A stretch of DNA of 64,000 nucleotides from positions 15,049,161-15,113,160 of the forward strand of contig CAMZMU010000123.1 of assembly GCA_947311845.1 (NCBI GenBank), in the 5' to 3' direction. The position numbers were made by a program, and so were the translations under genes. The stretch is from Poa pratensis (taxonomy: Eukaryota; Streptophyta; Magnoliopsida; Poales; Poaceae). Positions within the stretch are counted from its first letter, which is position 1. Every line of letters begins with the position of its first letter. This document shows positions 43,940-56,813 of this stretch, piece after piece. The notes under the pieces were generated by a model. That model had not been told where the DNA came from. It was given only the letters and a program-made list of their open reading frames with translations, and made no database searches.

Positions 43940-45540
43940 TTTTTTGAAAACTCAGAACCATTTTCAGAAATTCGAAATCATTATTGAAGAAAGGAACTAA
44001 TTTTTAAAAATCTTTCACAAATTAAATTTGCAACCATTTTCAAGAAATGAATGGTTTTAAAATTTGGAACCATTTTAAAAATGGTTTCAAATTTATCAGA
44101 AAAATTTAAAAAATGAAACCATTATAAAATTTGAAAGCATTCTGAAAATATGGAATCATTTTAAATTCGGGAAATTTGGAACCATTTTCAAAATGGAACC
44201 ATTTTAAAATTTGGAAGCATTTTAAATTTGGAACCATTTTTTAAAAATAACAATTTTAAAATTTGGAGCCATTTTCCAAATGGAACTTTTTTCAAAATGG
44301 AACCATTTCAAAAAATGAACCATTTTAAAATTTGGAACCATTTCTTAAAAGCGGAACCTATTTTCTAAGACGGAACCATTTTCAAAAAATGTAACCATTT
44401 TTAAAATTCAGAACTATTATAAAAAATCGGGAACCATTTTTAAAATCAGAACCATTTTTTAAGTCGGAACCATTTTCAAAAACTAGAACCATTTTTTGAA
44501 AATGGTACCTTTTTTCAAAATCGGAACCATTTCAAAAATCGGTAACCATTTTTAAAAATGGAACCATTTTCCACCATTTTCAAAAAATGGGGAACAATTT
44601 TTAAAATCGAAACCATTTTAAAAAATCGAAACAATTTTTTAAAATCAGAACCATTATTTAAGTTGGTACAATTTTAAAAAATCCGGTTCCTGATTTTTAA
44701 AAATGGTTCCGACTTTAAAAATTGTTCCAATTTAAAAATTCCCGATTTTTGAAAATGGTTCTGAATTTTTAAAATGGTTCCCCATTATTCACTCTTTTAA
44801 AAAATCGGGAACCATTTTCAAAAAACGGGAACCATTTTTAAAAATCGGAACCATTTTGAGACATGAAAGTTGGATGTTTCTATTAGCTGTTTCTTGTCTA
44901 ATTTTCAGGGGAAAAAGGACCTTTTCCAGTAAACCATATATGCGGGATGAACCATAACTAATATTAAACCGTACATGCTTATGAACCAATAAAATGAAGT
45001 GGAACCAAAATAAAAAATTGCACCAAATATTAAGGAGGACCAAAAATAATGTTCTACACTTTGGAAGATTTTCAAAATCGGAACCATTTTAACGATCGGA
45101 ACCATTTTTCAAAATCGGGAACCATTTTTAAAAATCGGAACCATTTTAAGTCGAAACCATTTTCAAAAAATGGAACCATTTTCACCATTTTTAAAAATGG
45201 GAAAATCGGAACCATTTTTAAGTCGGAAACCATTTTTTGAAAATCGGAACCATTTTCAAAAATCGGAACCATTTTTTACCATTTTCAAAAATCATGAACG
45301 ATTTTTTTAAATCGGAATCATTTAAAAAATGGAACAATTTTAAAAAATCAGAACCATTTTAAAAATCGGAATATTTTTATCGGAACCATTTTCAAAAATC
45401 GGAACCATTTTTTACCATTTTCAAAAAGCAGGAACGAGTTTTTAAATCGGAACCCTTTTAAAAATCGGAACCATTTTAAAAATTGGAACAATTTTTAAAA
45501 ATCGGAACCATTTTTAAGTGGGAAACATTTTCAAAAAATA
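43940..45540. repeat. degenerate GGAACCATTTT minisatellite field
   Basis: About 1.6 kb made mostly of variants of AATCGGAACCATTTTTAAA spaced about 17-30 bases apart, with many one-base changes. From about 44690 to 44785 the motif appears in the opposite orientation (AAATGGTTCC). Between about 44860 and 45060 the array is interrupted by unique-looking sequence. No higher-order unit is evident. Small Phe/Lys-rich frames here are repeat artefacts. Confidence 0.9.
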
Positions 45541-46411
45541 TGTTTACTTGAAAAAATTCCTCATCATTTGCATGAACACAATATGGGAAGCGAAAGCAAG
45601 ATGCATCAGAACATTACACCATTTTGTACTAAAATAAGAGGTTCAGATATCGCATGTACTTGAAACAGGTTAAAGTACTACCCAGCACAGAAGCATAAGG
45701 AAGCAATAAATTGCCTCTACCATTAAGAAAATTCCTTAGGTTGGAAAACAAAATGGAGTTGAATCACAATGTATAGTACAAACTGAAGTCTTCCGAAACA
45801 GATTAAGCAAGAGCACAGCTAGGTTTTAGGGGCAAACAAGTTTAAAAGTTGCTGAGTTTTTGAAGCACTGCGAAACAGTCAAGCATGACGGGATAGTTGA
45901 GGGAAGAGACTAAAATGCTCTAGTAATGGAAAGTTGCAACAACCTGTGAATTATGGCTGCAAGGTCACGGGAGAGCTAAAGCACATAGTGACACGCTAGA
46001 TTCAGCAAAGTAAAAACTCAGCTCACAAGCTCTTGTTTCTTTGGAGCATTTGCACAAACACATTGACGGCGACTGATCAGACAGTACAGGAAATGGAAGA
46101 ACTCACGTCCGTTACATCAGCGACCTGTAAAATGGAACGGGATTTTACCTCGAACTTGGACCTCTTGTCCCGCAGTGCGATTGGTCAGGAAATGCAAGGG
46201 CTTGTTTCGCATTCATATGTACGTCTATACTACTGTTCATTGGCTATTCAAACTTCTATGTTTGATATTATTTGTTTTCTGATAAAATGGATGTAGTTCT
46301 TAGGGGGACAATGAAAGCACAAGTAGTTTGGACTCCACCTCAATTACTTCTGCCTTGTCACTAGCCTCCGTGTGAAAAAAAATATCCATTAGTTTAGTAT
46401 TTCTTCTCTTA
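45541..46411. other. AT-rich intergenic stretch, nothing recognised
   Basis: 870 bp between the minisatellite field and the SINE. No frame longer than about 90 codons and no repeat with clear ends. Confidence 0.4.
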
Positions 46412-46422
46412 GGGAATGTGCT

Positions 46423-46427
<5 letters not shown>

Positions 46428-46461
<34 letters not shown>

Positions 46462-46794
46462 ACCTCCTTACAGGGATACAAGATGTAGTATCTGATCAGA
46501 CTCACAGACACACACACCACACCCACGCACACCACACTCACACCACTGCTGAGAGGCTAATCTAGACCTACACTATATATCCCGCGCGTCTGGTACGGGA
46601 ATGACTTTGTGGCATACAGACGGCGAACATGAGGCATTATTGACGAACACTGTTCACTGAACAGTGCGCCTGCTACTGTTCCTAGTGAACAGTAGCCGGG
46701 GTGAGGCACCCGTAAATTGCTCCCTAGAGGAGTCGATCCCGGGCGTGCGGGATGCACACCGGCAGTCCCAGCCAACGCGCCACAGCGCGCCCTC
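46428..46794 (-). mobile_element. tRNA-type SINE with long poly(A) and 16-bp target duplication
   Basis: GGGAATGTGCTTCTTT is repeated exactly on both sides (46412-46427 and 46795-46810). The plus-strand poly(T) after the left copy is the minus-strand poly(A) tail. Near the minus-strand 5' end lie a box-A-like TGGCGCGTTGG (plus 46772-46782) and a box-B-like GGGATCGACTCC (plus 46729-46740), with tRNA-like spacing of about 31 bases. This indicates an internal RNA polymerase III promoter. The body contains two GAACAGT/ACTGTTC palindromes and a (GTGTG)-rich part before the tail. It has no coding capacity and depends on LINE enzymes. Confidence 0.85.
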
Positions 46795-46810
46795 GGGAAT
46801 GTGCTTCTTT

Positions 46811-49800
46811 GTAATATACTAGATTTTGTCTAAAGATGCTTTTAGCAATCGGAATGCATATGTTGATAATTAGGAACATATTTGTCACTGGTGATGTTGT
46901 TCGCATGAAAAGGCCAAAGTTGAGGGCTTGGCCTAGCAAAGTACATTCTCTTAACACTTATCATCTTTTTGAACCTTGCCTATAAATAACTACATCTAAA
47001 ATTGGTGCAACCTATATTTATATTAAACATTTTTACTTTGAAATGTCACTATAATAGTAATCTAAACTACATTTTCATCGACGAAACCATCTGCGTTTAA
47101 ATTAGCTATTGTTTCATTAAATCCAAGTGCTTAGTAATCTAAATTTCAAATGCTTAGCATTAAAATAAAAAAGTTATATAGTACACATACTTAATTTTCT
47201 AAATATTATAATGTTGTTGTTTTTTAAAAAAATTGGTATGTATTTTGATAGATTATTTATAAATCTAGGCAAAATATCGCAGGCAAAACTTTTTGTGCCA
47301 TTTATATGTGCTATAGTATCTTCATCAGATTATATGTCCTTTCTGTTCTAGTGTCTTCAAATATATAGGTCCCAAAAGATGTTTGTAGAGTATAGTAGGA
47401 TTGTGTAGGTTAGATTTAAACTTATATAAATAATTGATGATTCTAGAAACAGAAGTTTTTGCGGGACACGGTATTTTGCTTTTGATTTGAAGAAAACGCA
47501 AATTGGCCAATACGGCCAGTCACGCCAGACGTCGGTACTTAACCACACTTTCTGTCGTGAATATGACATGGCAGGATATAATCATCATAGAAGCAGCACA
47601 CCATGCCATTGGCCAACTCGGCCCGCTAGGATGACAGTGAGTGAGTGCACAGGGCTAGAGTAGCTGTTTCAAAAAATAAGAGCATCGATCCTACATCAGC
47701 TTAGGAAATGGTCGTTAGCCTCTTGCAAAAGTTTATGTAGAACTGTATGCAAGGTATTGTAGAATCTAAACAAAGCAGTAATCACAATTATTTGATCAGT
47801 AGAGTGTTTTGAGTGATATTAAATGAAATAACCAAACTAAAAATAAGAACAAGAGTGTGAGTAAATATGAAATCAGCATTTTGACTAAAAGCGTTCTCGA
47901 GGGTTCCGTATTCACCGCTATCTTGTGATATGATTAGGAAGCACAATATTTTTGCTATGAATTATGTCTGCTATGAGGGCGGATCCAAAATAAGGATGCA
48001 CTCTACATCCATAGAATAAGCACCACACGCACCACTACCATCTTTGACATCCACCATGGGGCGACGATAATCAAGGGTCTCCCTATGGCTGCAGCGTAAA
48101 AAGATCATGGGTCTTCATGATTCCCTATCGGTTAGCCACCAAATGTGGCGAGCTCTTCGGTTATCCACCAACCGGGCCAATGCCAACGATGTCTCTACTA
48201 TCAGCAGACTGAGCTAGGAGGCATACGACGAGTACCCTACCCTAGACTTAGGGTAGGGTACTGTTGGCGCGCCCAAAACGAGTTGGTGTGTCTGCATACA
48301 ACAACGACATGCGGGGTTCTAGCCGACGTTGGTGGCGGGGGTGTACTAGATGTTGAGGCGGCGGTGTTTTCCTCCCCAACCCTGTTGTTCCCACAACAAA
48401 CGTGTCGGAAATTCGACCATGCCAACGGGTGACCGTCATCAAGCAAGCAGAGATCAAACTTAGCACGAATCTTGGCACCTCCGGTCTGGTCAAAGTCAAA
48501 CCCGTACCCGATTCCCACCGAACCAACCAACCGCCCATTTCATCAACAAAAATATTCAGAATGAGAGACAATAAACAAAAATATTCTACAACTATTGCAA
48601 ATGTTTGGTAAGTAAATATCACTTATGCAATTAACATCTTTGACGATGTGAACTTTGAGGGCAAATGATTATCATGCCATATGTTGAAACACTCATGTAA
48701 GTGACATTGGATTTGTAAACTAAACTATACTTCTTACATCATGTTAGATCATTACGGGATGATAGCTATCACTGATAAAAATCGTTGAATTAAGATAAAT
48801 TAGTCTATCCTCCTTAATAGGTAGTTCACAGTAGATAGCGAGAATTACTTTGTTCGGAAATTTCTTCCTCTCGCTAACTCACTCGATACCACAATTTGCA
48901 ACATTTGAGAGACATGAACGCGGTGCGAATTTGTCCATTATTATTTTATATAATATACTGCTAAAGATAAATAATTTATGTAGTTGGTTGAAAATGTTCA
49001 AGAAATAAAAATATCATTTCATTCGTATCTCATCATTTCCCATTACGTGACAATCAAAAAATCTACAAAAGTCGCGGCTGACAAGTTTCCGGTTGGGGCC
49101 AGGAGTCGCCTCGGTGGCCGCCAGCCGAAAAGTGCCAGTGAGGCCATCGCCGGTGGAGAGTAGAGTGGCGGGGCCGATGGCGATGGATGCGGGGCCGGCT
49201 GCACACCTCGAGGGGCGGGGGCGGCGGAGGTGAGATCTGGGAAGGGGAATCGCGCCAAAAGAAAAGGGAACAGTCTAGACTGCTCCATGATTTATGCTAA
49301 ACTATTTTACTTATCTACAAGTCATTATGTTATCACATCTCCATTACAATCCTATGTATATGACCGATAATATTAAGTATATTATTTTTCATATTATCCC
49401 TAACATTATTTACTAAATGTAATATGAAAACTGAAATTTCAGTATTTTATAATTGAAACATTGGAAGTATATAGCTTATACCGTTAAGCTCAAATGGACA
49501 GAATCGAGGTACTAAAAAAATAAGTAGTTAAAATTCAGTAAATAGAAAGTTACGTGGATCTAATCAAATGATAAGGAACAAGAACCATATACGCCCCAAG
49601 TTAGATATTCCACTCTTTTATCATCTTTAAGTACGTTGCTAAGTATATATAACACAAAGGAGTGCGTAAAATTATGTAAGCCCACTTTGTTGTTATCATG
49701 GTATTTTCTCTCTTAGCCGTAGAAAGTAACAGAAAACTCTAGAGTGTGTGAGGTTTGAACAAATGGGTTGTCCATTCATGATGGCAGACGGTTATTTGGG

Positions 49801-50029
49801 CATTGCTGATCTCTCCATGTTTTAAATTTCTAGAATTCACCCATATTTCCTAAAACTAATTTTCGAAAATCAAATGAACTTTGAACCATGTTTGTGAGAG
49901 TCCAGATTCGAACCCAACCCAAGAGTCACGACAACACCACCTAATAACGCATCCACCTCCTTCGGTTCCGTCCCCATCATATATGTATGTTGCTCGCTTC
50001 AGGGCGGAGTCTGGTCTACTTAGGGCATC
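46811..50029. other. intergenic stretch, no gene recognised
   Basis: Mostly AT-rich (46811-48100, 48600-49040, 49290-50000), with a GC-richer part at 48100-48550 that contains a strong palindrome, and another at 49060-49280. Short frames in both GC-rich parts have no recognisable domain. No transposon ends were identified. Confidence 0.4.
48232..48261. repeat. perfect 13-bp inverted repeat with 4-base loop
   Basis: GTACCCTACCCTA, loop GACT, TAGGGTAGGGTAC. The arms are fully complementary and include two CCCTA units each. It could form a stable hairpin or cruciform. It is not followed by a T run, and no gene is placed to use it as a terminator. Confidence 0.9.
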
Positions 50030-50061
50030 TCCACTCGTAGTGCCCCCCCCCCCCCCCCCCC
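50026..50061. repeat. Harbinger-like left end next to a C19 homopolymer
   Basis: TTAGGGCATCTCCACTCGTAGTG (from about 50020) resembles a PIF/Harbinger terminal repeat preceded by its TTA target. It runs into C19 at 50043-50061. No matching right end was found, so the element is not delimited. Confidence 0.45.
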
Positions 50062-50447
50062 AGGCCGAAAAAGGGCGCTAAACTGGGCCGCCTGGGGGCG
50101 CCGCTATTCTACGCCCTGGGGGCGCCGATTTCCCAGCCATTGTGGAACCCAGGATCAAGCCCAAATATTTTTGAAAAACAAATTTAGAAGATAGGCGAAA
50201 TTCATACAAAGATAGGCGAAATTTAGGCGAAGTTCAAATAGTTGAGCCGGTTACAATAAAAGACTTAAAAAACATAAATAAACTAAAAACGGCGGTCTAC
50301 ATGCCCCGTTTTTTGTAGAGCTGGGTGTAGTCGCCGCCGCCGCCGCAGTCGTCGTCGCCGTCGTCGTTGCCGTCACCGTCGTCGTCGTCGTCGCTCGGCG
50401 GGCACGGGTTGACGGGCCTGCACCGTCGTCGCCGCCGTGCCACCCAC

Positions 50448-50837
50448 TCAGCCGTGGCTCCTCCTCCTCCTCGTCGGAGTTGTCGACGAGGATGATGCCG
50501 CGATGGAACGCGTCGTGCCGCGCCGCTCACGGGCGGCGAGCCGGAGCAGCTTGGCCTGGCGTGTCCAGAAGGCGTGGTTGGCGGGGTCCCAGCGCGGGTC
50601 CACCGCCTGCTCCTCCGTGAGCCCGTCCAGCACTTGCTGGATCTCAGCGTCGCGGTCCTCCCCCGCCGGCGGCGGCATCGGAACACCTCCGGCGCTCAGG
50701 CGCCAGTCGCCAGGGACGCGCATGTCCGGCGGCGCGGGATAACCGGCGTCGTACAGCATGCACGCCTCCCAGTCGTGGAGGAAGCGCCGGCCGAAGCCGT
50801 TGGCTGCCGCGCCATCGCCGGGGAACCTCTTGGCCAT
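50448..50837 (-). CDS. grass-type hypothetical protein, 129 aa
   Basis: The minus-strand ATG at 50837 opens MAKRFPGDGAAANGFGRRFL, followed by a WRLSAGGVPMPPP motif, then LTEEQAVDPRWDPANHAFWT and a basic region, with the stop at 50448. Similar WRLSxGGVPxPP...NHAxW proteins of unknown function are common in grass genomes, often inside DNA transposons (family knowledge, not checked). The next frame downstream carries an acidic Asp-rich tail (about 50400-50297) ending DYTQLYKKRGM, so a frameshift near 50450 may have cut the original C terminus. A TATA box lies 80 bp upstream. Confidence 0.5.
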   Translation of the reverse strand: MAKRFPGDGAAANGFGRRFLHDWEACMLYDAGYPAPPDMRVPGDWRLSAGGVPMPPPAGEDRDAEIQQVLDGLTEEQAVDPRWDPANHAFWTRQAKLLRLAARERRGTTRSIAASSSSTTPTRRRRSHG

Positions 50838-50916
50838 GTTCGTGTTGTGAGCGAGGGAGAAAGCTACAGGCGAGGGCGAGAGGCGAGGTGTGTTCCTGCA
50901 CGGTGAGCACGCGGGG

Positions 50917-50923
50917 ATTTATA
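50917..50923 (-). promoter_or_regulatory. TATA box upstream of the 129-aa frame
   Basis: The minus strand reads TATAAAT followed by CCCCGCG, 80 bases before the ATG at 50837, with a pyrimidine-rich leader between. Spacing and sequence fit a plant core promoter. A second TTTAT-containing copy lies near 50948. Confidence 0.5.
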
Positions 50924-50949
50924 GCGGCGTGGGAGGCCAGGCGACGGGG

Positions 50950-52126
50950 ATTTATACTTTGAACTTACTTCAAACTTACTAAATTGTAAGCCAATTTTGT
51001 ATTTGTTGTATTTTTACCGTAACTAATTATTTGCACCTTCTCTCTCTATGCCTACAAATCAACATTTCATCTACCTGTTGTGATTCATTGAATTTTATAA
51101 ATTTGAGCTTCCTTAAATATCCACATTATTTTTAGTGACTTGCCTTCACCATTGCTGCCAAATTGTTTTCAAGCGTAGATTATCTTCGATCATATGACGA
51201 GTTGTGATATACACTTTTCGTACAAACTCTACAAAGGATACACGATTTAATGGTGAAGACGAGTCGAAGAAGACGATGTCTGCGGAGACGATCCGCAGCT
51301 CCAGTTGGTAGACGTCCCGTGGTGGAAGCGGCAAGCAGTCGCGCGAAGCGCTTACCAACAACCTAATTCGCACTCTCCCGTATAGTATCACAAAGGCGAC
51401 TAGTTTTGGAGATCTGCTCTCCCAAACACCGGTACATGCCGGCGCTCGGGATGGAGTAGACTACGGTGGCGGCGTAAGGCACAAGATGGCAAAATCCTAG
51501 ATTGGTTTGATGTGTGATGGCGCATGCAGCGTAAGGCATTATATAGTGCGGTTCGGAAAACCATGACGGGTACAATGTGGGATGGCTAAACTGTAAGCGT
51601 ACGCTAAAGACTCGATTTTCCTGCACAACAAAAATATAGTCATCGGCTCGGCGCATTCCCACAACCCGCGTCGTGTCGTGACGAGCGAGCGGCGGTGAAG
51701 GAGGAGTGCGCGGGAGAGAGCCTTTTGTTCTCTAAGCACACCAAGTAGCACAACACTCTACTATATAAAGTGGTGCAACTCTCATCCAACTAGCAATGTG
51801 AGACTAAACTTTAGCATCTCCAAAACCTGCCATGCACATGGGCCAATTTGAGATTTCAGGATTTACTTATTTTGGCTGCCCACAAATGGGTCCAAATTTT
51901 AACAATCCCCTACCAGATTTCAAATTCCTATTTAGATATTTTGTCAACCTCGTTTCTTGTTTACTAGTGTTTCAACAGAGACTGTTAAGTTGAACTTCCG
52001 CCTATGCCTTGAGCTACATCTACCGGTAACTTAAACAATGGACGAAACATGAATTGCAAGCTTGGTGCGGATAGGTTTCACTCAAAGTTATAACCAGTAC
52101 GTCGTGGTGCCAGTGGCCTACCCCAC
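50950..52126. other. intergenic stretch, nothing firmly recognised
   Basis: Mixed composition. Frames at 51146-51750 on the minus strand have no recognisable domain. A CTCTACTATATAAAG sequence near 51757 resembles a Helitron start, but no 3' end was found before the LTR at 52127. Confidence 0.35.
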
Positions 52127-53577
52127 TGATAATCCCCAAGAGCAAGGAATCACTGTAGCACAATTCGATAAGTATTTGATTGTCGAACCCACGAGGAGCT
52201 GAAGATAAACTATCTATTCTCTAAAGCCTATAACCCTCTTATATGGCCGTTTGTGCAAAGCAATAAGTTTAAATATGAAAGGAACTAACTAATGAAAGCA
52301 AGTGATGTGGAATGGGTTTATCTAGTAACAAGTTTCTCAATCAAGTTTCAAACGCAAGTTTCTTAGAGCAAGTTTCTCTCAGCAGTTTTCTCAAGCAAGT
52401 TTCTCAAAGTAGCAAGTAGCAAATATCTCAAGTAGCAAATATCTCAAGGGAGCAAATGTTCTAGCAATTGTTATTTCATTTGTGTGGTTGTCATAATTAG
52501 TGAAGCACATGTTTCAGTCTTAGTTGTTTCTTTTAGGTGGGAGCCATAAATAGGTGTAGCCAAGTAAATGAGCAAATTACACAACTCTTATGATGGATCT
52601 CATGGCCAAGTAAATGCAGCACAAGAATTATTAAGACATAATTGTCCCACCATAGCCTTAAGTTCTAGGGTCCCCCAAATATATCCCCCAATAAAGTAAC
52701 TTCATGACTCGGTCTCAGATTTACATGTCCTCCCAAGTCTCCCTCACTCCATTACATTACCGGTGATCACCTTACATGCATTCCCCAACATATGTGTGCA
52801 CTCATATATTGTACATAAAGACAATCATAAAAGATAACAAAACTTGTATGCAACCAATCAACGAACTATTTCACTATTGCCATGAACAAATCACTTCTCA
52901 AACATAGATGGGGAGACACAATAGATCATGGGAAAAGTATATTGCATCATACATCATGTTTGCCAAGAGTTTACAGTGGAGAGATGGAGATGATCTGCTG
53001 TAGATGTTGATGATGAACACGCCGGAGGGGGTGGAGCCCTCCGGAAGTGATTTCGGCGGCGTTTCCCCCCTCCGATCTTCTCCGGCGGCAGCCTTCTGAC
53101 TCTCTGTTTCGTGGTTTTGTGTTTCTCCGCCGCCTCCTCGCGAAACTACTCGGGGGACTATTTTTATAGACGTTTTTAGGTCAAGACGAAGCTTCGGCAA
53201 GAAGGATCGACGGCAGCGGAGGCCCGAGGGCTGATTTGGTGGGTCCCACGCGGTCAGGGAATCTGGCCGCGTGGGCCCACATCTTTCGGCCTTCTGGTCT
53301 CCGTTTCTTCGTTTCCTTTGCGCCTGCGTTTCGTTCCTTCCAAAAAAGTGATCCCCGTAAAATCTCAGGTCATTATGACGTGATTTGGTCGCCGAAACGT
53401 AAAAATATAGAAAAAGGGGTTTTCTGACAGTGCAGGGTTAATTCCAGAAAAATGGGGGAATTGTTAATTATCCCCAAAACTCAATATAAATCATTAATAT
53501 AACCATTATATGATGCAAATAACATGGAATAACATGTAATAAAATGTAAAGTTCATGTATGCATTTTACATGCATCA
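52127..53577 (-). repeat. 3' LTR of a second minus-strand LTR retrotransposon
   Basis: The plus strand runs from TGATAATCCCCAAG to TTTACATGCATCA, so the minus strand has TGATGCATG...TTATCA, a TG...CA LTR of 1451 bp. Outside its right edge lies a purine-rich tract on the minus strand (TAAGCTTGGGGATG, plus 53579-53592), acting as polypurine tract. This makes it the 3' LTR, with the internal part extending to the right. It contains a GC-rich segment at 53010-53320 like the LTR at 1-1309, but the sequences differ, so it is a related, different family. Confidence 0.75.
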
Positions 53578-56500
53578 ACATCCCCAAGCTTAACCCATGC
53601 TCGTCCCGAGTATGAAGGTGATAAAACTAACATGGACTTTGCATTTTAATACTATCAATGGATATCAAAGGTGATTACTATTGCTACATAGAGTCAAATG
53701 ATTCATTCTTCAAAGGAATAGCAATATGCAAGATAAATTATGAAGTGATATCAAATACTCAATGTAAGGATGTTCAATGATAAATTCACAAAGTGTAACA
53801 TAGAAGAAATTACTATGGACCAAATGTATGCATAATGAAAAAGTAAAAACATCCTATGGTGGTCATAGAGTACTTCTTATGAAAACTTAATATAAAAGGT
53901 GGACACTTTGGATAGATAAATAAGTAGAGGTAAAGCATGAATAAGTTTCATCTAACTTCCAAACACTTCTACTTAAGTTAATGCTTGCAATGTGGTAGTC
54001 ATTGGTGTGGAGCTCTCATTACCCCTATCATAGCATCTTGAATGATTAATGTTTAAAGTGAAATCAAATATGAGTGGTGTGCTTGACAATGTATTGGTTG
54101 AATGTCTCATGTCCCTTGAATATAAGTACCTACACCATGTGTTACTCACTTTGGTCCACAAAATAAATTCAAGTAAAGGTCATTGCAAGTAATAATAGTA
54201 TCATCAAGAGCTGCACTAGGGTATCTCTTGCCCCATGACATGAACAAGCCCATGCCAAAACAACAAGACAAACAGACAATGAACAATCTCAACACTCTTT
54301 TATTTATTACTAGGGAATGTGGCGCGGCGACACGCCGCACTCGTGGTGACAAAAAGATTTATCTGAGTGTATAATTAAGTGGGATGTTGATCTGGTTTTG
54401 AGAGCAAGCGAAATATGAACATAACCAAAAAATGAAGGCAATAGACATACAACAAATGAATGTGTCTCACTTTCTTACCCTGAGGTTCTGGGATGCTGAT
54501 GAAATAAAGATAAGAAGTATGGACAGAAAAAACAACATCCAGATTCAATCTTTGAGCCTATTATGACAGTGCCAACTGAGCAAACGTAACCGCCACTTCG
54601 CCCTGCCTACGGTGACCCTAAACATGTCGAGGGGAGAGGCAGCACCGCCGCCTGAGCACATTGCCACCTTCATACACCGTATAAGAAGGAACTATCAGGT
54701 ACGCAAGGGTGAAATTGACAGTAGTAAATTATAGGGAAAATCATTAATAGGAATACAATTAATCAGATAGAAATCGTAGAAGTGTAAAGCAGAAGTAAGT
54801 ATTACGAAACCACATTAGTAACGACAAATAATCTATATAATTTTTTTTTTTTGCGAATATTATTGAGAGGGTCAGATTGACTCAACCAGTCGAAGTCAGA
54901 AAATGCTTAAGATAACAACACCATCCATTGCTTAAAATAGGCACAACTCAAACTTAATGCACGACTAACTGTCTAACTAAGCCAATTTGCATGGAATCAA
55001 CTACAAAGATGTGAAAATATCTCCTACCGAAAATATGTCGAAAGATTTGCAATGCCTAGGGGCAATAATTATCATAGTCATTCATAAAACAACACCATAT
55101 AAAACTATTATTGATAGGTCATAATTAAGCAAGGTAAGAATGCTGTCTTCCTGGGATAGCTAAAAAATTCTCCAAAACACATAAACAATGCAATGCAGAT
55201 ACATAATGGGCAGATAATACATTGAGGTGCTCTAAAATCAAAATATTTACCCAGTAGCGTCAGAAAGGATGCCTCTCGCAACCTGTCACCCTGATAAGAA
55301 ATGCCCAATGTTTTGGTCGAAGGAAGTAGATTATACTGCATCTTTGCCTTCTCTAGCATTAAACAAATATCTGCAAACTACACATGTCGTATGAACATTC
55401 TTAGAAGTTACATGTTTTGCTTGTAGTAGATGCCTGTCCCCAGATATGCATCTAATTTACACATGTTTTATATAAGAGGTTTTAGTTAACTGAATTGATC
55501 GTCCGGCATACTCTTTGTCATGTCTTGTATTGCCTTGTTGGCAGGTAACAGCCACACCTTCAGCTCAGGCGTCACACTACCCTGCCATTTAAAACAAAAT
55601 CAAATTATTTTTCGCAAACGGGATGAATTAAGGACATCAAACATTTAGCTGTAAGAAATTTGTCATTGCAATTTTCGAATTGATTGCAATATATAAATGC
55701 CTAAATTCAGGTCCTTGTAACGGCCAACACCGAGTTTTCCTGTGAAAACTTTTTTTTGCAGATTATGAGCATCACGGATAATGTAGATGGTAAGCTAAAT
55801 GGAGAATGCAGCATGTAAATTGTAAACGGAGATGCACTTGGTGATATTCCTGTATAGAGCATTCAGATCCTACCATACTTCAGCTATCACGAGTTTAGTT
55901 AAACCAAAGATATATTTTCAACTTCTCAACTGTTATTTCTATTTCTTAGTCCACTGCTGATCTCCAAAAGCAAAATAACTCATAGACTAAATACATCACA
56001 CTCCACGGAGAAAAATATTATTTGACATAGCATATTCAGAGCCATTATAGAAATGAATCCCAATGGTCGCAAATGAAGGCTACACCATAAATAAACTATC
56101 AGCTTCCAGTGTTGAAGCATAACCTGAATTTATCAAGAAAGTGGGATGACTCATAAGGAAACAACAACGAAATCAACCGTGAATGAAGAAAGCCATACTG
56201 AGTTACTTACAATCGTCAACGTGACGCCGCCACGCCGTCTCCTCCTAGAACTTCTCATTATGTTGCCACAACGTTGCAGGTTTAAGCATATTTGAGTAAT
56301 TAAGAATTATGTTCTTCCTCAATCATTAACTATAGTCCGTAACTTATGTCTCTACGTACAGAAATGTGTACTGTACATCTATTTAAGGACAAATGTGCCC
56401 ATAACCTGTAGGAAAATAAATCACTTATGAGTACCAGTGTGCCAGCACACAAAAAATACACAGAAAAAAAAATTCGTTTTATGTATGATGACTTCTACTA

Positions 56501-56813
56501 CCTTGCTATAAAGGTAAATTGACTTATCTCTACTATATAATATGCCTTCAAGTGATGGTTGGTACGTTTTTTAAAGTTTCAATTTTACCCTTATATCTCA
56601 GAGAATATTACCCACCTTGCCACGCTTAAGTTGTAAGGGTTCGTTTTTCTATCCCCCGACTCGCTGTACCGAGGCAATTTCTGCTTTTTTTCGATTTGAG
56701 CCAAGAATTGGATGGGGGCGCCGCCGGATTCGATCCAGGCAGCTTGGGTCGCGCTGATTCCGGCCGCCGCCGTCCCGGTTTTCCTCGATTTCAGGCGTCC
56801 TGTGGAGTGTGGA

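Noticed and set aside
51757..51800. Possible Helitron 5' end (CTCTACTATATAAAG)
   Set aside because: It lacks the A|TC start and no hairpin plus CTAG end was found before 52127. It may equally be a TATA-containing promoter.
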